A stretch of DNA of 64,000 bases from Rhodoblastus sp963748385 (lineage in GTDB: Bacteria > Pseudomonadota > Alphaproteobacteria > Rhizobiales > Beijerinckiaceae): NCBI GenBank assembly GCA_963748385.1, contig CAVVIQ010000009.1:310001-374000 (forward strand). Direction: 5' to 3'. Position 1 is the first letter of the stretch; every line of letters begins with the position of its first letter. Below the pieces are notes generated by a model. The model did no database searches and was not told the origin of the DNA. It saw only the letters and a program-made list of their open reading frames with translations. This document shows, piece after piece, positions 26,880-35,809 of the stretch. The position numbers and the translations under genes were made by a program.

Positions 26880-29170
26880 CGCCATCGCAAAGGCCCGCCG
26901 GCGAAGTCCCGAGGCACGCCCTTCCCGCAGACACCTATGCCGATCTGGTCGACTCGCTGTTCGGCACCAGCGCGTCGTTCTACGCCGGCGCGATCGCCGG
27001 ACTGATCGCGCCGACGGTCGCCTATATCCGGACCGAGCGCCCCATCTTCATCGAACTGGCGTTGGCGATGTGTCTGGTCACGTTCTATCGAATGGCCGTG
27101 ATGATTGCTTATCGCGCCCGCAACAGAGGCTCGTCGGCGGCGGGTGTCTGGGAAGCGCGTTACGCCCTTGGCGCCGTTATCTTCATGCTTCTCGTCGGCG
27201 TCACCGGCGCGGCCCTCGTCTGGGTCGAGGCGGACCAGATCAGTTTGCTCTATGGCCTGATCATTCTGCTGGGCGCCGCCGGGGCGGTCGCCGGACGCAA
27301 CGCGGGTCGGCCGAAGATCGTCATGGGGCAGATCATCGTGCTCACTGTGCCCCTCTTCGTCGCGTTCTGGAGGCAACCCGACGGATGGCGCGTCGGCTTG
27401 TCCGCTCTGATGTTCCTGATGCTCGCTTCCGTCGTTTCGACGACGAAGTTCCTGAATCGTCACCTTCTCAGGGCCATGTTGAGCGGCCGGGAGGCGAAAA
27501 TACAAAAGGACCGGTTCGACACCGCGTTGAACAATATGGCGCAGGGTCTATGCATGGCGGACGAGAACGGCGTCCTTTCGGTCGTCAACCGCCGCCTCCC
27601 CGAGCTGTTCGGCGTCGATGGCGACCTGATCGGCCTTACGACGCTTGAATTGGCCCAACAGATCGTCAAGGCGAAAAACCTGCAACCGCGCGAAGCGGTG
27701 ACTTTCATTGCGGGCTTCGAACGGCACATGAACCGGCTGAAGCCGGGCGTGTTCACGGCGGCGCTCAAGGAGCGCATTTATGATTTCCGCTGCGACCCAA
27801 TGGACGACGGCGGTCTCGTCATCGTGACGGAGGATGTCACCGAAGCGCGTCTGGCGTCGCGCAAGATCGAACACATGGCGATGTTCGATTCCCTCACCGG
27901 CCTGCCGAACCGCTTCCAGTTCCGCGCGAGGTTCCAGGCGGCGATGGAGCGGCTTGAGGGTCAAGACGCCGAGGTTTCCGTTCTTTATGTCGATCTCGAT
28001 CTTTTCAAGGAGGTCAACGACACGCTCGGACATCCCATCGGGGACAAGCTGCTGCGCGAAGTCTCGCAGCGGCTCGTGGATTCCGTCCATCGGGGAGCCG
28101 TTGTCGCCCGCTTCGGCGGCGACGAATTTGTCATTCTACTGCCACCTTCGTCGGAATCCGACGATAACGACATCATATGCCAGCGCCTTATTGGCGCCGT
28201 GAGCGAACCCTACGAAATCGACGGCAATATGATCATCATCGGCGCCAGCATCGGCTCCGCTTCGGCGCCGCGCGACGGTCGCAACGCCGACGATATCGTG
28301 AAAAACGCGGACATGGCGCTTTATCATGCGAAGGCCGACGGTCGCGGCTGTTTTCGTCATTTCACGGTGTCGATGGACGAACAGGCGCAGAAAAAGCGCC
28401 AGATTGAAATCGCCCTGCGCGACGCGATCGCGAACGATGAACTGGAAATTTACTACCAGCCCATCGTCGACGTCCGCACCGGCCGCGTCAACGCCTGCGA
28501 GGCCCTGCTTCGTTGGCGAGACCGGCACAAGGGGTTCATTCCGCCGTCCGTTTTCATTCCGATCGCCGAGGAGACCGGCCAGATCGTCGAGATCGGGGAA
28601 TGGGTGCTGAATCGCGCCTGCCGCGAGGCCATGGCCTGGCCGGACGACATACGTGTCGCGGTGAATTTTTCGCCTTTGCAGTTCCGGCGCGGCAATGTCG
28701 TCGAGACGGTGCAGCGCGCCCTGCGCGAATCCGGGCTCCAGCCGAACAGGCTCGAAGTGGAAGTGACGGAAACCATCGTCATCCAGAACGCCGACGCGAC
28801 CTTGACGGCGTTTCAGGCGCTGGCCGCGCTGGGCGTCAGACTGTCGCTCGACGACTTTGGCACCGGTTACTCCAGCCTCGGTTACCTCAATCGCTTTCCC
28901 TTCCACAAGATCAAGATCGACCGCAGTTTCGTCCGCGATCTCAGCGAGCCTAAATCGCTTGCCGTCATCGCCGCCGTCACGCACCTGGCGAAGGACCTCG
29001 GCCTTTCCCTGGTCGTCGAAGGCGTCGAGACCCTGGAGCAGCTTGAAACGCTGATGCAGCGCGGCATTTACGAGATCCAGGGCTTCCTCTTCTCGGAGCC
29101 CAAGCCGCTCGCCCAAATCTCCGCTTTGCTGAATTCGCCGACGCGCGTCGTCTTTCAACGCGCCGCGTGA
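26876..29170 (+). CDS. Membrane PAS-GGDEF-EAL cyclic-di-GMP enzyme
   Basis: The 764-residue protein begins with about five hydrophobic segments (SFYAGAIAGLIAPTVAYI, FIELALAMCLVTFYRMAVMI, ALGAVIFMLLVGVTGAALVW, LLYGLIILLGAAGAVAGR, LSALMFLMLASVV). A PAS-like region follows (LNNMAQGLCMADENGVLSVV). The GGDEF domain has MFDSLTGLPNRFQF and RFGGDEFVILL, intact for diguanylate cyclase activity. The EAL domain has CEALLRW, VNFSPLQF, EVTETIVIQNAD, DDFGTGYSSLG, KIDRSFVRDL, VVEGVETLEQ and IQGFLFSEP, all residues needed for c-di-GMP hydrolysis. I see no RxxD inhibitory site before GGDEF. It starts inside the RpfF stop codon, so it is presumably controlled by, or senses, the signal made by that enzyme. Confidence 0.9.
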   Translation: MTPSQRPAGEVPRHALPADTYADLVDSLFGTSASFYAGAIAGLIAPTVAYIRTERPIFIELALAMCLVTFYRMAVMIAYRARNRGSSAAGVWEARYALGAVIFMLLVGVTGAALVWVEADQISLLYGLIILLGAAGAVAGRNAGRPKIVMGQIIVLTVPLFVAFWRQPDGWRVGLSALMFLMLASVVSTTKFLNRHLLRAMLSGREAKIQKDRFDTALNNMAQGLCMADENGVLSVVNRRLPELFGVDGDLIGLTTLELAQQIVKAKNLQPREAVTFIAGFERHMNRLKPGVFTAALKERIYDFRCDPMDDGGLVIVTEDVTEARLASRKIEHMAMFDSLTGLPNRFQFRARFQAAMERLEGQDAEVSVLYVDLDLFKEVNDTLGHPIGDKLLREVSQRLVDSVHRGAVVARFGGDEFVILLPPSSESDDNDIICQRLIGAVSEPYEIDGNMIIIGASIGSASAPRDGRNADDIVKNADMALYHAKADGRGCFRHFTVSMDEQAQKKRQIEIALRDAIANDELEIYYQPIVDVRTGRVNACEALLRWRDRHKGFIPPSVFIPIAEETGQIVEIGEWVLNRACREAMAWPDDIRVAVNFSPLQFRRGNVVETVQRALRESGLQPNRLEVEVTETIVIQNADATLTAFQALAALGVRLSLDDFGTGYSSLGYLNRFPFHKIKIDRSFVRDLSEPKSLAVIAAVTHLAKDLGLSLVVEGVETLEQLETLMQRGIYEIQGFLFSEPKPLAQISALLNSPTRVVFQRAA

Positions 29171-29214
29171 ACGCGCCGTCATACCCATTGCGCATGAGTC
29201 ATGCGGAACGGGTT

Positions 29215-29923
29215 TCAGGCGGCGTGCGCCGCCCGAACAAGTTCGAAGGGCACGGGCATGACCAGACGCTGGGCGCGGTACATGTGAGCCAGCGCATTGT
29301 GACGGCGCAGGCTTCGACCGAGAAAGGCCTCCAGCGCCGCGTCGTCCTCGCCGGACGCCGATTCCACGTGGCGGACAAGAAGGAGATCCCGCATGGCCGC
29401 CGCGTCGAGCACGTCGCGCTCGAGCATGATCTGTTCCGCGCGCGCCACGCCGATTTTTCGCGCGAGGAAGGCGTAAGCCGCGCCATAAGGCGAAAGCGCG
29501 AATGTCGCGGGAGCTTCCGCGGCGATCATCGAACAGGAAAGCGCGAATTCGAGGTCCGCGCCGGCCATCGGCCCGCGGACCCACGCGACCGCCACGACGG
29601 AGGACGTCGCGATCAGATTGGCGCAAGCATGGATGAGCTCCGGCAAACCGTCAAAGCCGTTCCGTGTTTCGGAAGCCCCGAGCCGATGCGCGAAATCGAA
29701 AATCAGGAATTTGGGGTTCTCGTCCAGGGCTTCTTCCAAAGCGTCCGAGAACTGTTCGATATCTTCACGGCGGAAGCCCGGCCTTTTCTTGGAAACGACC
29801 GAAGAGTTCGAGTTCCACGAGCTTGCGCGATGTCCCATGGATGGCCCCAGGATTATGGATCGGTGGAAGTTCAGAAGGGAGAAGCTGGCCTGACGATTGC
29901 ACGCCTTCTTCAAATACTAGCAT
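29215..29923 (-). CDS. Second crotonase-fold protein, one catalytic Glu missing; one probable frameshift
   Basis: An RpfF/enoyl-CoA hydratase-like protein converges on the GGDEF-EAL gene. From ATG 29923, with a strong AAGGAG, the frame reads MLVFEEGVQSSGQLLP and SRKLVELELFGRFQEKAG. It must shift near 29785 to continue as RREDIEQFSDALEEALDENP and FLIFDFAHRLG. The core VVAVAWVRGPMAGADLEFAL keeps the first RpfF glutamate (GADLE). The position of the second (GVPEV in its neighbour) reads FALSPYGAAY, with no acidic residue. It may therefore be catalytically altered or a regulatory partner. The C-terminus resembles that of RpfF-like proteins (RRHNALAHMYRAQRL). Confidence 0.65.
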
Positions 29924-30118
29924 GTCGGGCTCCTTGAGGTTAATGAAACATTAACACAAAAGCCGATCAAGTCATGCCTGTTGGCGGGAAAGCATGGCGT
30001 CTACTGAAATCATGGTTAATATTTTTAATATTTATTCGTTAATGCGAGGCGCGCTTCTCTCTCGCTCCCCCGCCCGTGAGCGGCTCCCCTCGTTGAGCGC
30101 CATTTCTGGTCTTCCCGA

Positions 30119-31075
30119 TCAGGATCCCGCCTTTTCGCGCGGACGGCGGGGGGCCGGGCGCGCGTCCATGTCGCCCGGCTCCAGAACCTTCCGCAACACG
30201 GCGCCCAATTCCCTGAACATCGCCTTGCGGCTTGAGGTCAGCCGCCAGGTCAGCGCGATGACGCGCGGCGGGCTGTCGCCTTCCAGCGGGCGGGCGACGA
30301 GATTCAGGCCGCGCAAAATGCCAGCCTGAATCGCCATGTCCGGAACCAGGGTGACGCCGAGCCCGTTGGCCGCCATCTGCACCAGAGTGTGCAGGCTGGT
30401 GCCCTGATAGCCGCTGTTGCGCCGCGCGCCTTCGAGCGAACAGGCGGCCAGCGCGTGTTGGCGCAGGCAATGGCCGTCTTCGAGCAGCAGCAGGTCTTCC
30501 GCCTCCAAGTCTCCTGGCCGGATTATTTCGCGCGACGCCAGGCGATGATCCGGGGGAACGACGACGAAAAACCGATCCCGTCCCAGCTCCATCGTCTCCA
30601 GACCCTCGCAAGGATAAGGCAAGGCGATGATCGCGGCGTCGGCCTGACCGCTTTCGAGCCGGGCGAGGATCGGCGCCGACTGCTCCTCGCGCAGATAAAT
30701 TCTGAGCCGCGGAAAAGCCTCGCGGAGGGCCGGCATGATGCGGGGCACGAGGAACGGCCCGATGGTGGGGATGAAGCCAAGCTGGAGCGTTCCCGAATGC
30801 GGGTCGCGCGCCTCCCGCGCCGCCTCGACCAGTTCATCCGCGCCGTGCAGCAACGCCCGGGCGCGCCGCGCGATGTCGAGGCCGATGGGGGTCGGGATGA
30901 CCACGCGCTTGGTGCGCTCCAGCAGCTTGACCCCGAGATGGTCCTCAAGCTCCTGAATCGCGGCGCTGAGCGCCGACTGGCTGACCAGACATTCCACCGC
31001 CGCCGCGCCGAAATGGCGGCGCTCGACGACGGCGACCAGGAAACGCAACTGGCGAAGGGTGGGAAGCGGCGTCAT
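30119..31075 (-). CDS. oxyR: Peroxide-sensing LysR-type regulator OxyR
   Basis: The 318-residue LysR protein starts MTPLPTLRQLRFLVAVVERR with helix-turn-helix QSALSAAIQELEDHLGVKLL. The redox loop EDGHCLRQHALAAC has Cys203 and Cys212, nine residues apart as Cys199/Cys208 in E. coli OxyR; these form the H2O2-induced disulfide. The segment PYPCEGLETMELGRDRFFVV is also typical of OxyR. It is divergent from ahpC-ahpF, its likely target operon. The C-terminal tail (ARPAPRRPREKAGS) is a short extension. Confidence 0.92.
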   Translation of the reverse strand: MTPLPTLRQLRFLVAVVERRHFGAAAVECLVSQSALSAAIQELEDHLGVKLLERTKRVVIPTPIGLDIARRARALLHGADELVEAAREARDPHSGTLQLGFIPTIGPFLVPRIMPALREAFPRLRIYLREEQSAPILARLESGQADAAIIALPYPCEGLETMELGRDRFFVVVPPDHRLASREIIRPGDLEAEDLLLLEDGHCLRQHALAACSLEGARRNSGYQGTSLHTLVQMAANGLGVTLVPDMAIQAGILRGLNLVARPLEGDSPPRVIALTWRLTSSRKAMFRELGAVLRKVLEPGDMDARPAPRRPREKAGS

Positions 31076-31202
31076 GGCGGCGAGAATAATCGATAAAATG
31101 GGTTAATAAAACTATTTTTTTGAATTTCACTCGATCAATGGCTCAGTTTAGGGATTACCGCGACGCACAAATTTGTGTCGCAATGCAGCACCGGAGAAAC
31201 GT
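31076..31202. promoter_or_regulatory. oxyR/ahpC divergent control region
   Basis: The 127-bp gap is AT-rich in its left half (ATCGATAAAATGGGTTAATA and a T7 run around 31090-31125), which fits an OxyR operator of spaced GATA/CTAT-like half-sites and the divergent promoters. The right half holds a perfect 12-bp palindrome CACAAATTTGTG (31166-31177), 25 bases before the ahpC start. GGAGAA is the ahpC ribosome-binding site. Operator assignment is by context only. Confidence 0.5.
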
Positions 31203-31766
31203 ATGTCGCTCATCAGCACCGCCGTTAAGCCTTTCCAGGCCAAGGCCTTCAAGCAAGGCAAATTCATTGACGTGACCGAAGCCGACCTGATGGACAAGTG
31301 GTCGGTGGTGTTTTTCTATCCGGCCGATTTCACCTTCGTCTGCCCGACCGAACTCGAAGACCTCGCCGACAATTACGCCGAATTCGCAAAACTCGGCGTC
31401 GAGATCTATGCGGTGTCCACCGACACCCATTTCTCGCACAAGGCCTGGCATGACATGTCGCCGGCGATCAGGAAGATCGATTATGTCATGGTCGGCGACC
31501 CGACCCATGCGATCTCCCGCAATTTCAACGTCCTGATCGAGGACGCCGGCCTCGCCAACCGCGGAACCTTCGTCGTCGATCCCGACGGCATCGTCCAGAT
31601 CGTCGAGATCACCGCCGGCGGCATTGGCCGCGACGCCAAGGAGCTGCTGCGCAAGATCAAGGCCGCGCAATATGTCGCCGCCCACCCCGGCGAAGTTTGC
31701 CCGGCCAAGTGGCATGAAGGCGAAAAAACCCTCGCCCCGTCGCTCGATCTCGTCGGCAAGATCTGA
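31203..31766 (+). CDS. ahpC: Alkyl hydroperoxide reductase AhpC (2-Cys peroxiredoxin)
   Basis: AhpC reduces H2O2 and organic peroxides. The 187 residues show the peroxidatic Cys47 in FYPADFTFVCPTELEDLAD and the resolving Cys166 in HPGEVCPAKWHEG. The AhpC-type C-terminus TLAPSLDLVGKI is the segment that unfolds during catalysis. ATG 31203 follows GGAGAA. It lies upstream of ahpF, which re-reduces it, and divergent from oxyR. A strong hairpin sits between ahpC and ahpF. Confidence 0.96.
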   Translation: MSLISTAVKPFQAKAFKQGKFIDVTEADLMDKWSVVFFYPADFTFVCPTELEDLADNYAEFAKLGVEIYAVSTDTHFSHKAWHDMSPAIRKIDYVMVGDPTHAISRNFNVLIEDAGLANRGTFVVDPDGIVQIVEITAGGIGRDAKELLRKIKAAQYVAAHPGEVCPAKWHEGEKTLAPSLDLVGKI

Positions 31767-31795
31767 CCGGCGCTTTCGGCCCTTTTCGGTTTTCA

Positions 31796-31819
31796 GGCCC
31801 CGGGCTTCGGCCCGGGGCC
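31796..31819 (+). terminator. Intercistronic hairpin between ahpC and ahpF
   Basis: A 10-bp GC stem, GGCCCCGGGC with GCCCGGGGCC, is closed by a TTCG tetraloop and followed by AGGTTTTG. It is too stable to be incidental. It probably lets ahpC be expressed more than ahpF, by partial termination or by protecting the ahpC mRNA 3' end. Confidence 0.7.
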
Positions 31820-31863
31820 AGGTTTTGCCCGCATTACGCCCTTTAGAACCGGAGACTTTCCCT

Positions 31864-33444
31864 ATGTTGGACGCGGCCCTCAAAGCCCAGTTGCAGGCCT
31901 ATTTCGAGCGCATCCTTTTTCCCGTCGAACTGGTCGCCTCGCTCGACGGCGGCGAAAAATCGCGCGAAATGCTGGCCCTGCTCGAAGAACTCGCGTCCAT
32001 TTCACCGAAAATCACTTTTTCCCGCGACGGCGCCGACGCGCGCCGGCCCTCCTTCGCCGTCAAGCGCGCCGGCGCGAACGTCTCGGTCGGCTTCGCCGGC
32101 CTGCCGATGGGCCACGAATTCAATTCGCTGATCCTGGCCGTACTCCAGGTCGGCGGCGTGGCGCCGAAAGAATCGCCGGAAGTCATCGAGCAGATCGAGG
32201 CGATCGAAGGCGACTATCTGTTCGAGACCTTTTTCTCGCTCTCCTGCCAGAACTGTCCCGACGTGGTGCAGGCGCTGAACGTCATGAGCGTGATCAATCC
32301 GAAAATCCGCCATGTCGCCATCGACGGCGGTCTGTTCCAGGACGAGGTCGCGGCGCGCAAGATCATGGCTGTGCCGACCGTCTTCCTCAACGGCGAGGTT
32401 TTCGCGCAAGGCCGGATGAACGTCGAGCAATTGCTGGCGAAAATCGACGCGGGCGCCTCGGCGCGCGCCGCCGAAAAGCTGAAGGACAAGGCGCCTTTCG
32501 ACGTGCTGGTGGTGGGCGGCGGACCGGCCGGCGCGGCGGCCGCGATCTATGCCGCGCGAAAAGGCGTCACGACCGGCGTGGTGGCCGAGCGTTTCGGCGG
32601 CCAGGTGCTCGACACCAGCGCGATCGAGAATTTCATCTCGGTGCGGCACACCGAAGGCCCGAAGCTGGCGGCGGCGCTGGAAAGCCATGTCAAGGAATAT
32701 GGCGTGGACATCATCAACGCGCAGAAGGCGGTCGAGCTGATCCCGGCGCGCGATCCGGGCGGCCTCGCGCAGGTCCGGCTGGCGAGCGGCGCGACCCTTT
32801 CGGCGCGCACGATCGTGCTGTCGCCCGGCGCGCGCTGGCGCCAGATGGGTGTGCCCGGCGAGGAGCGCTATCGCAACAAGGGCGTGGCTTATTGCCCGCA
32901 TTGCGACGGGCCACTGTTCAAGGGCAAGCGCGTGGCGGTGATCGGCGGCGGCAATTCCGGCGTCGAGGCGGCGATCGACCTCGCGGGCCTCGTCGCCCAT
33001 GTCACCTTGATCGAATTCGACGGCCATCTGCGCGCCGACGCCGTGCTGCAGGATAAATTGCGCTCGCTGCCCAATGTCCGGATCGTCGTATCGGCCCAGA
33101 CCACCGAAGTTTTGGGCGACGGCGAAAAGGTGACCGGCCTGACGTACAAGGACCGCGCGACCGGCGCGAATCATCGCGTCGATCTCGAAGGAATCTTCGT
33201 GCAGATCGGCCTCGTCCCCAACACCGAATGGCTGCAGGGCGCGATCAACTTGAGCCCGCGCGGAGAGATCGAGATCGACGCGCGCGGGGAGACGTCGGCT
33301 TATGGCGTCTTCGCCGCCGGCGACGCGACCACCACGCCCTACAAGCAGATCGTCATCGCCATGGGCGGCGGCGCGACCGCCGCGCTCTCGGCCTTCGACT
33401 GCCTGATCCGCCAGGCCCCGCCCGCGACCTCTCAGGCGGCGTGA
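31864..33444 (+). CDS. ahpF: Alkyl hydroperoxide reductase subunit F
   Basis: AhpF is the FAD-dependent NADH:disulfide reductase that recycles AhpC. The N-terminal thioredoxin-like half carries the redox centre FSLSCQNCPDVVQAL. FAD binding is by VLVVGGGPAGAAAAIYAARK, the second redox pair is in GVAYCPHCDGPLF, and NAD(P)H binding is by VAVIGGGNSGVEAAIDLAGL. The C-terminal FAD contact is GVFAAGDATTTPYKQIVIAM. Of normal length (526 residues). ATG 31864 has GGAG at nine bases. It is in an operon with ahpC behind the intercistronic hairpin. Confidence 0.96.
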   Translation: MLDAALKAQLQAYFERILFPVELVASLDGGEKSREMLALLEELASISPKITFSRDGADARRPSFAVKRAGANVSVGFAGLPMGHEFNSLILAVLQVGGVAPKESPEVIEQIEAIEGDYLFETFFSLSCQNCPDVVQALNVMSVINPKIRHVAIDGGLFQDEVAARKIMAVPTVFLNGEVFAQGRMNVEQLLAKIDAGASARAAEKLKDKAPFDVLVVGGGPAGAAAAIYAARKGVTTGVVAERFGGQVLDTSAIENFISVRHTEGPKLAAALESHVKEYGVDIINAQKAVELIPARDPGGLAQVRLASGATLSARTIVLSPGARWRQMGVPGEERYRNKGVAYCPHCDGPLFKGKRVAVIGGGNSGVEAAIDLAGLVAHVTLIEFDGHLRADAVLQDKLRSLPNVRIVVSAQTTEVLGDGEKVTGLTYKDRATGANHRVDLEGIFVQIGLVPNTEWLQGAINLSPRGEIEIDARGETSAYGVFAAGDATTTPYKQIVIAMGGGATAALSAFDCLIRQAPPATSQAA

Positions 33445-33506
33445 CAGCCCTCCCCGACCGGGGCCCAGACTGCTATAGCGACGTGACGCTCCCCCGGAAC
33501 GCCGCC

Positions 33507-34325
33507 GTGACTCAAAGCCCAAGCCGGAAAAAGATCCTGATGTGCCCGCCGGATTTCTTCGGCGTGGACTATGTCATCAATCCCTGGATGGAAGGGGAGA
33601 CCGGCCGCGCCGACGCTGCGGAAGCCCGCCGGCAATGGCGCGATCTGAAAGCGCGGGTCGAGCGCCATGCCGATGTCCTTCTGCTCGCGCCCCATCCCGG
33701 CCTGCCCGATCTCGTCTTCACCGCCAACGCCGGCCTACCCAAAGGCGGCAAGGTGGTGATCAGCCGCTTCCGCTTTGCCGAGCGGCGCGGCGAGGAGGTC
33801 TTTTTCCGCGACTGGTTCGAAGCCCATGGTTTTTTCGTCGTCGACCCGCCGAAAAACCTGTTTTTCGAAGGGGCCGGCGACGCGCTTTACGACGAGGCCG
33901 GCGATCTGTTCTGGGTCGGCCATGGCTTCCGCTCGGACGCGGGCATGGCGCCCTTTCTCGAAAAGGCCCTGGCGAAGCGGACAGTTCCGCTCCGCTTGAC
34001 CGACCCGCGCTTTTATCACCTCGACACCTGTTTCTGTCCCCTGCCCGGCGGATTTCTGCTTTATTTTCCCGGCGCTTTCGACCCCGCCTCGCGCGCGGCG
34101 ATCGAAGCCCTTGTCCCCGCGGACAAACGCATCGCCGCGGACGGCGCCGAAGCGGAAGATTTCTGCTGCAACGCCGTGGCGCTGGGAAAAACCCTGATCC
34201 TGAACGCCGCCTCGCCGCGCCTGCGCGACCGCCTCACGCAGGCTGGATTCGCCGTCGACGCCACGCCGCTCACCCAATTCATGAAAGCCGGCGGCGCGGC
34301 CAAATGCCTGACGCTGGAACTCTAG
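33507..34325 (+). CDS. DDAH/arginine-dihydrolase-like guanidino-group hydrolase
   Basis: The protein is a pentein-fold amidinotransferase/dimethylargininase family member of about 272 residues. It starts with ILMCPPDFFGVDYVINPWM and PDLVFTANAGLPKGGKVVIS. The substrate-guanidinium acid is in FFEGAGDALYDE, the catalytic His in FYHLDTCFCPLPGGFLLYFP, and the nucleophilic Cys at the very end in MKAGGAAKCLTLEL. Known members hydrolyse methylated arginine or arginine; the exact substrate here is not decidable. The start is uncertain: GTG 33507, GTG 33483 or ATG 33540. It lies 60 bases after ahpF and upstream of recA. Confidence 0.78.
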   Translation: MTQSPSRKKILMCPPDFFGVDYVINPWMEGETGRADAAEARRQWRDLKARVERHADVLLLAPHPGLPDLVFTANAGLPKGGKVVISRFRFAERRGEEVFFRDWFEAHGFFVVDPPKNLFFEGAGDALYDEAGDLFWVGHGFRSDAGMAPFLEKALAKRTVPLRLTDPRFYHLDTCFCPLPGGFLLYFPGAFDPASRAAIEALVPADKRIAADGAEAEDFCCNAVALGKTLILNAASPRLRDRLTQAGFAVDATPLTQFMKAGGAAKCLTLEL

Positions 34326-34404
34326 CCTTCAGCCCGCCCGCGCCCTCGCGCCGTTGCCCTTCCCGCTTCCCGCCGCCGCGCGAAAGAAATTCGCTTGAAC
34401 GCGA

Positions 34405-34419
34405 GAACAAATCATGTAC
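34405..34419 (+). promoter_or_regulatory. Probable LexA (SOS) operator of recA
   Basis: GAAC-N7-GTAC (GAACAAATCATGTAC) lies 61 bases before the recA start. Alphaproteobacterial LexA binds direct repeats of the GTTC-N7-GTTC type (GAAC-N7-GAAC on the other strand), so this site differs by one base. It is the best match in the region. Confidence 0.6.
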
Positions 34420-34479
34420 ATTCACAACCTGTGAGCTGATTGCGCGGGGGGCCGCGCCCATGCCAAAAGGATAGAGCCG

Positions 34480-35556
<1,077 letters not shown>

Positions 35557-35809
35557 AGAGACGCGCAGGCGCCCGCTCCGGCTTCAAGATAAATTGACGC
35601 CCGCTCTCGACAGGCCCTTGGCCTGGCTATAGATATTCGGCCCGCTCCGCCCGGAACGATCGCGACATCGCGGCGGAGCGCGCAGGTAGCGAGGCGGCGC
35701 GCCGGCGGTCATGACAATGACCGATGGCGTCCGCGCCGACTGGCGCCGGAGGGCGCCCTTGCCTGCGACTTGTCACGAGCAAGGCCGGTTAGAAGATCGA
35801 GAGCATTCC

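Noticed and set aside
29994..30329. Small plus-strand frame antisense to oxyR
   Set aside because: No RBS, and the sequence over oxyR is explained by the real gene.
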